In this document: positions 61,533-64,000 of the stretch, piece after piece
Position numbering within the stretch: the first letter of the stretch is position 1
How the letters are laid out: each line of letters opens with the position of its first letter
Assembly: GCF_007858535.1 (NCBI RefSeq)
Contig: NZ_CP040174.1
Span: forward strand, 1,674,001-1,738,000
Direction of reading: 5' to 3'
DNA: 64,000 nucleotides
Source of the DNA: Arthrobacter sp. UKPF54-2
GTDB lineage: Bacteria > Actinomycetota > Actinomycetes > Actinomycetales > Micrococcaceae
Program-made: the position numbers and the translations under genes
Notes under the pieces: generated by a model
Told to the model about the DNA's origin: nothing
What the model saw: only the letters and a program-made list of their open reading frames with translations
Database searches by the model: none

Positions 61533-61688
61533 ATGACCAAATGGGAGTACGCCACGATTCCGCTCATTATTCACGCGACCAAGCAGATCCTGGATCAGTG
61601 GGGTGACGACGGCTGGGAGCTTGTCCAGGTTGTTCCGGGCCCCGATGGAAACGGCCTGGTTGCCTACTTGAAGCGGGAGAAGCCGTAG
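61533..61688 (+). CDS. DUF4177-type small protein
   Basis: A 51-residue protein. WEYATIPLIIHATKQILDQW and GDDGWELVQVVPG fit DUF4177, which is widespread and of unknown function. The ATG at 61533 lacks a ribosome site; TAGGCT at 61520-61525 could give a leaderless mRNA. The RidA gene follows after 2 bases. Confidence 0.82.
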   Translation: MTKWEYATIPLIIHATKQILDQWGDDGWELVQVVPGPDGNGLVAYLKREKP

Positions 61689-61690
61689 CC

Positions 61691-62281
61691 ATGAGCACCC
61701 CTGAAGCGGCCGCCCCGGCCGCCGGCGCACGTTCCACAAACAGCAGTGCAACAGCCCCGGCCGGCACCGAAAACGCCGCGGGCACCGGCGCGTCGTCCGC
61801 CGTCGAACAGCGGCTCGCCGAGCTGGGCCTAACGCTTCCCGCCGTGGCCGCTCCGGTGGCCGCCTACGTCCCCGCGGTCATCTCCGGCAACCATGTCTAC
61901 ACCTCGGGCCAGCTGCCGTTCATCGACGGCAAACTCGAAGCCACCGGCAAGGTCTCCTCCGGGACCGAAGGCACCTCGGACGAACCGACCGTGTCCCCGG
62001 AGGCGGCCAAGCGCTACGCCGAGGTCTGCGCCGTCAACGCCCTGGCGGCGGTGAAAAGCGTGATCGGCGACCTCGACCGCATCACGCGGATCGTCAAAGT
62101 GGTTGGCTTCGTCTCCTCCGACCCCTCCTTCACCGGCCAGCCCGGTGTCATCAACGGCGCGTCCGAGCTGCTGGGCAAGGTCCTCGGCGGCGCCGGCCAG
62201 CACGCCCGTTCCGCCGTCGGCGTTGCCGTTCTGCCGCTCGACTCGCCGGTCGAGGTCGAGCTGATCGCCGAATTCGCCTAG
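61691..62281 (+). CDS. RidA (YjgF/YER057c/UK114) family protein
   Basis: A 196-residue protein with an Ala/Ser-rich N-terminal extension of about 40 residues before the RidA domain (LGLTLPAVAAPVAAYVPAV, HVYTSGQLPF, RITRIVKVVGFVSS, ARSAVGVAVLPLDSPVEVEL). RidA proteins hydrolyse reactive enamines/imines from amino acid metabolism; the Arg that defines the active form is in ARSAVG. It sits in an operon with DUF4177 and NUDIX genes. Confidence 0.9.
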   Translation: MSTPEAAAPAAGARSTNSSATAPAGTENAAGTGASSAVEQRLAELGLTLPAVAAPVAAYVPAVISGNHVYTSGQLPFIDGKLEATGKVSSGTEGTSDEPTVSPEAAKRYAEVCAVNALAAVKSVIGDLDRITRIVKVVGFVSSDPSFTGQPGVINGASELLGKVLGGAGQHARSAVGVAVLPLDSPVEVELIAEFA

Positions 62282-62298
62282 AAGCCCGGACGTCTCCC

Positions 62299-63210
62299 TT
62301 GCCGCACCTAGCACGACGCCTGTTCGTCCTCCCCCCGGATCTTGAGGGGGCAGCCCGCAGCTGGCTTGAACACGGCGAACGGACCCCCCGCGCGCCCCGC
62401 TACGCCTCCTCCGTGGTCCTGCTCAGGGACTCGCCCACCGGCCTGGAGACGTGGCTGGGGTACCGGCCCGGTTCCTCGCCGCTGGGCGTGCTCGCCTTTC
62501 CGGGCGGCTCGCTGGAAGCCTCCGACGACGACGCCGTCGGCTGGCTCGGGCCCCCGCCTCAGTTCTGGGCCGAGAAGATGGGCACGCCCGACGTCGGGCT
62601 GGCCCGCCGCCACGTGGTGGGTGCGATCCGGGAGCTGTTTGAGGAGACCGGGATCCTGCTGGCCGGCCCGGACCTGTCCACCACGGTGGAGGGGACGTCC
62701 TCGGCCGAGTGGATGCGCGCCCGGGAAGCCGTGGCCGATCAGGAGAAATCCTTCACCGACGTGCTGGTCAAGCGCGGACTTTCGCTGCGGACCGACCTGT
62801 TGAAACCGCTGGTCAACTGGCTCAGCCCGGACTTCTCGCACCGCCGCTTCAATACCCGGTACTTCGCCGCGACCGTCCCGATGAACCAGCAGCCCTCGCT
62901 CCTGGCCAGCAAGGGCGTGTGGGGGCGCTGGGTCTGCGTCCGCAAGGTCATCGCCGAACGGGACACCACCGCCCTCGGCGACGAGGTAGGCCAGCCGAAC
63001 ACCGTGGGCCTGAAGCTCGGCCAGCTCCTGGTGCCGGGTTCGGAGATCATGCTGGAGAAGATGGCGGCGGCGAACGGCTGCATCGCTTACCTCAGCTACA
63101 AGCGCACGGCACACGCCTACCAGCCGATCCTGGTCGAGGAGGACGGCCAGCTGATGCTGGAGGTCGAGGCGGCCAAGACCGTCGCCGGCGAGCCGCAGCG
63201 CGAACGCTAG
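62299..63210 (+). CDS. NUDIX hydrolase
   Basis: A 303-residue protein. The NUDIX box is interrupted by an insertion: GGSLEASDDDAVGWLG at one end and AIRELFEETGILL at the other, as in the human NUDT19-type group which hydrolyses acyl-CoA or ADP-sugars. RHVVGAIRELFEETG provides the metal-binding Glu residues. TTG 62299 is the only start that fits. It follows ridA by 17 bases. Confidence 0.85.
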   Translation: MPHLARRLFVLPPDLEGAARSWLEHGERTPRAPRYASSVVLLRDSPTGLETWLGYRPGSSPLGVLAFPGGSLEASDDDAVGWLGPPPQFWAEKMGTPDVGLARRHVVGAIRELFEETGILLAGPDLSTTVEGTSSAEWMRAREAVADQEKSFTDVLVKRGLSLRTDLLKPLVNWLSPDFSHRRFNTRYFAATVPMNQQPSLLASKGVWGRWVCVRKVIAERDTTALGDEVGQPNTVGLKLGQLLVPGSEIMLEKMAAANGCIAYLSYKRTAHAYQPILVEEDGQLMLEVEAAKTVAGEPQRER

Positions 63211-63242
63211 CAACTCCTCCGGCGCGGGCGCCCCGGTACCCG

Positions 63243-63318
63243 ACCCGAAAAGCGACATCCTCCGCGTGCTCGCTCGTTCCTCGCTTAGACGCACGCTTCC
63301 GGATGCCACTTTCCGGGT
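63243..63318. repeat. Imperfect long inverted repeat after NUDIX gene
   Basis: ACCCGAAAAGCGACATCC (63243-63260) with its continuation to 63268 pairs with 63292-63318 over about 26 bases with several mismatches. The loop is CT-rich. It does not look coding and may be a palindromic intergenic element or processing site. Confidence 0.55.
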
Positions 63319-63327
63319 CTTTACACA

Positions 63328-63364
63328 CGAAGGGCCGGCCCGTTTCAAACGGGCCGGCCCTTCG
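63328..63364. terminator. Bidirectional stem-loop between convergent genes
   Basis: A 37-base perfect inverted repeat centred on C63346 (outer end CGAAGGGCCGGCCCGTTT). It lies between the NUDIX and Crp genes and would terminate both. Confidence 0.7.
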
Positions 63365-63394
63365 CATATGTTCTTCGGCGATGTTTCCTGCGGT

Positions 63395-64000
63395 TTAGCG
63401 GGAGCGCTGGCGCAGGCGCTGCATGTCGAGGATGACGACGGCGCGGGCTTCGAGGCGCAGCCAGCCGCGCTGGACGAATTCGGCGAGGGCCTTGTTGACG
63501 GTCTCGCGGGAAGCGCCGACCAGCTGGGCCAGCTCTTCCTGGGTGAGCTCGTGCGCCACCAGGACGCCGTCGGTCGCGGGACGGCCGAAGCGGTCTGCCA
63601 GGTCCAGCAGTGCCTTGGCGACGCGGCCCGGGACGTCGGAGAAGACGAGGTCGGAGAGGGAATCGTTGGTGCGGCGCAGGCGGCGGGCCAGGGCCTGCAG
63701 CAGCTGGGCAGAGACCTCCGGGCGGGTGCGCAGCAGGGCGTTGAGGCTCTCGTTCTTCAGCCCGGCCAGGCGGGTTTCGGAGACGGCCGTGGCCGTGGCG
63801 GTGCGGGGGCTCGGGTCAAACAGCGCCATTTCGCCAAACAGTTCACCCGGGCCGAGGATGGCGAGGAGGGACTCGCGGCCGTCGGGGGAGGTGCGGCCGA
63901 GCTTTACCTTGCCGGAGACGATGAAGTAGAGCTGGTCACCCTGGTCGCCTTCCCGGAAAACCGAGGCTCCGCGAGAGAGGTCCACCTCGGTGAGTTCGTC
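63395..64000 (-). CDS. Crp/Fnr-family regulator, 5' end beyond window
   Basis: At least 202 residues are visible; the frame is open to the right edge (DELTEVDLSRGASVF), so the start lies outside. The cyclic-nucleotide domain has the phosphate-binding loop GELFGEMALFDPSPRTATATA with Glu, Arg and Thr as in CRP. The winged helix has LTQEELAQLVGASRETVNKAL. It is very like GlxR/Crp of Actinobacteria, a cAMP-binding global regulator of carbon and energy genes. Confidence 0.93.
   Translation of the reverse strand, partial: DELTEVDLSRGASVFREGDQGDQLYFIVSGKVKLGRTSPDGRESLLAILGPGELFGEMALFDPSPRTATATAVSETRLAGLKNESLNALLRTRPEVSAQLLQALARRLRRTNDSLSDLVFSDVPGRVAKALLDLADRFGRPATDGVLVAHELTQEELAQLVGASRETVNKALAEFVQRGWLRLEARAVVILDMQRLRQRSR

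Overview
The window is 64 kb of high-GC DNA from a member of the Actinobacteria, most likely Micrococcaceae close to Arthrobacter/Pseudarthrobacter. This is inferred from the GC-rich codon use, frequent GTG starts and candidate leaderless starts, an ANTAR regulator, chaplin-like surface repeats, a MatC-type carrier, a class A penicillin-binding protein with a Pro/Ala tail, and an IS1249-type transposase. It is chromosomal and dense, with short operons on both strands. The only intact mobile element is one IS copy.

Layout. 1-4.8 kb: end of a membrane protein, a multicopper oxidase, a secreted subtilisin-type protease and a CapA-type phosphoesterase. 4.9-9.9 kb: an acyl-CoA island with a fused acetyl-CoA-carboxylase-type carboxyltransferase, a class III CoA-transferase and a MatC-like dicarboxylate carrier, divergent from a GntR/FCD regulator; a malonate-type pathway is inferred. 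10-16.3 kb: a cysteine-free chaplin-like repeat protein, a second secreted protein, a DJ-1/PfpI protein, a VOC protein, two coupled alpha/beta hydrolases and a GAF-ANTAR regulator. 16.6-23.3 kb: an MgtA-type ATPase, a phosphoribosyltransferase-hydrolase fusion, DUF302, a membrane protein, a SRPBCC-like protein and a universal stress protein. 23.4-32.6 kb: a sugar-acid operon (SDR, FadR-type regulator, ABC importer lacking an ATPase, galactonate dehydratase, KDPGal aldolase, PfkB kinase, mannonate-type dehydratase). 32.7-46 kb: HEAT-repeat, PAP2, HspR-like/Hsp20/J-domain, GH1, App1 phosphatase, GH15, DUF1508, HAD, CHAD and SDR proteins, then an asparaginase II operon. 46-50.6 kb: a molybdopterin oxidoreductase and purD-purC, separated by a tandem-repeat intergenic region. 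50.6-53.8 kb: an HTH-TPR regulator divergent from a tiny secreted repeat-peptide gene, then an IS256/IS1249-type insertion and tRNA-Pro. 53.9-64 kb: a heterodimeric ABC exporter, a second repeat array, a metallophosphoesterase, a class A PBP, DUF4177, RidA and NUDIX proteins, and the end of a Crp-family regulator.

The most interesting locus is 50.57-52.24 kb. A 72-residue preprotein with a Sec-type signal peptide carries three exact copies of VGNWPDPM on a 13-residue period, the last at the extreme C-terminus. It is divergent from an XRE-TPR regulator and the shared promoter region contains a palindrome. The arrangement matches peptide-pheromone systems of the RRNPP kind, and I do not recognise it as a described actinobacterial system. 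Second in interest are two intergenic arrays (47.8-48.2 and 57.7-58.1 kb) built on the same 10-base core, GGRCATGYCC.
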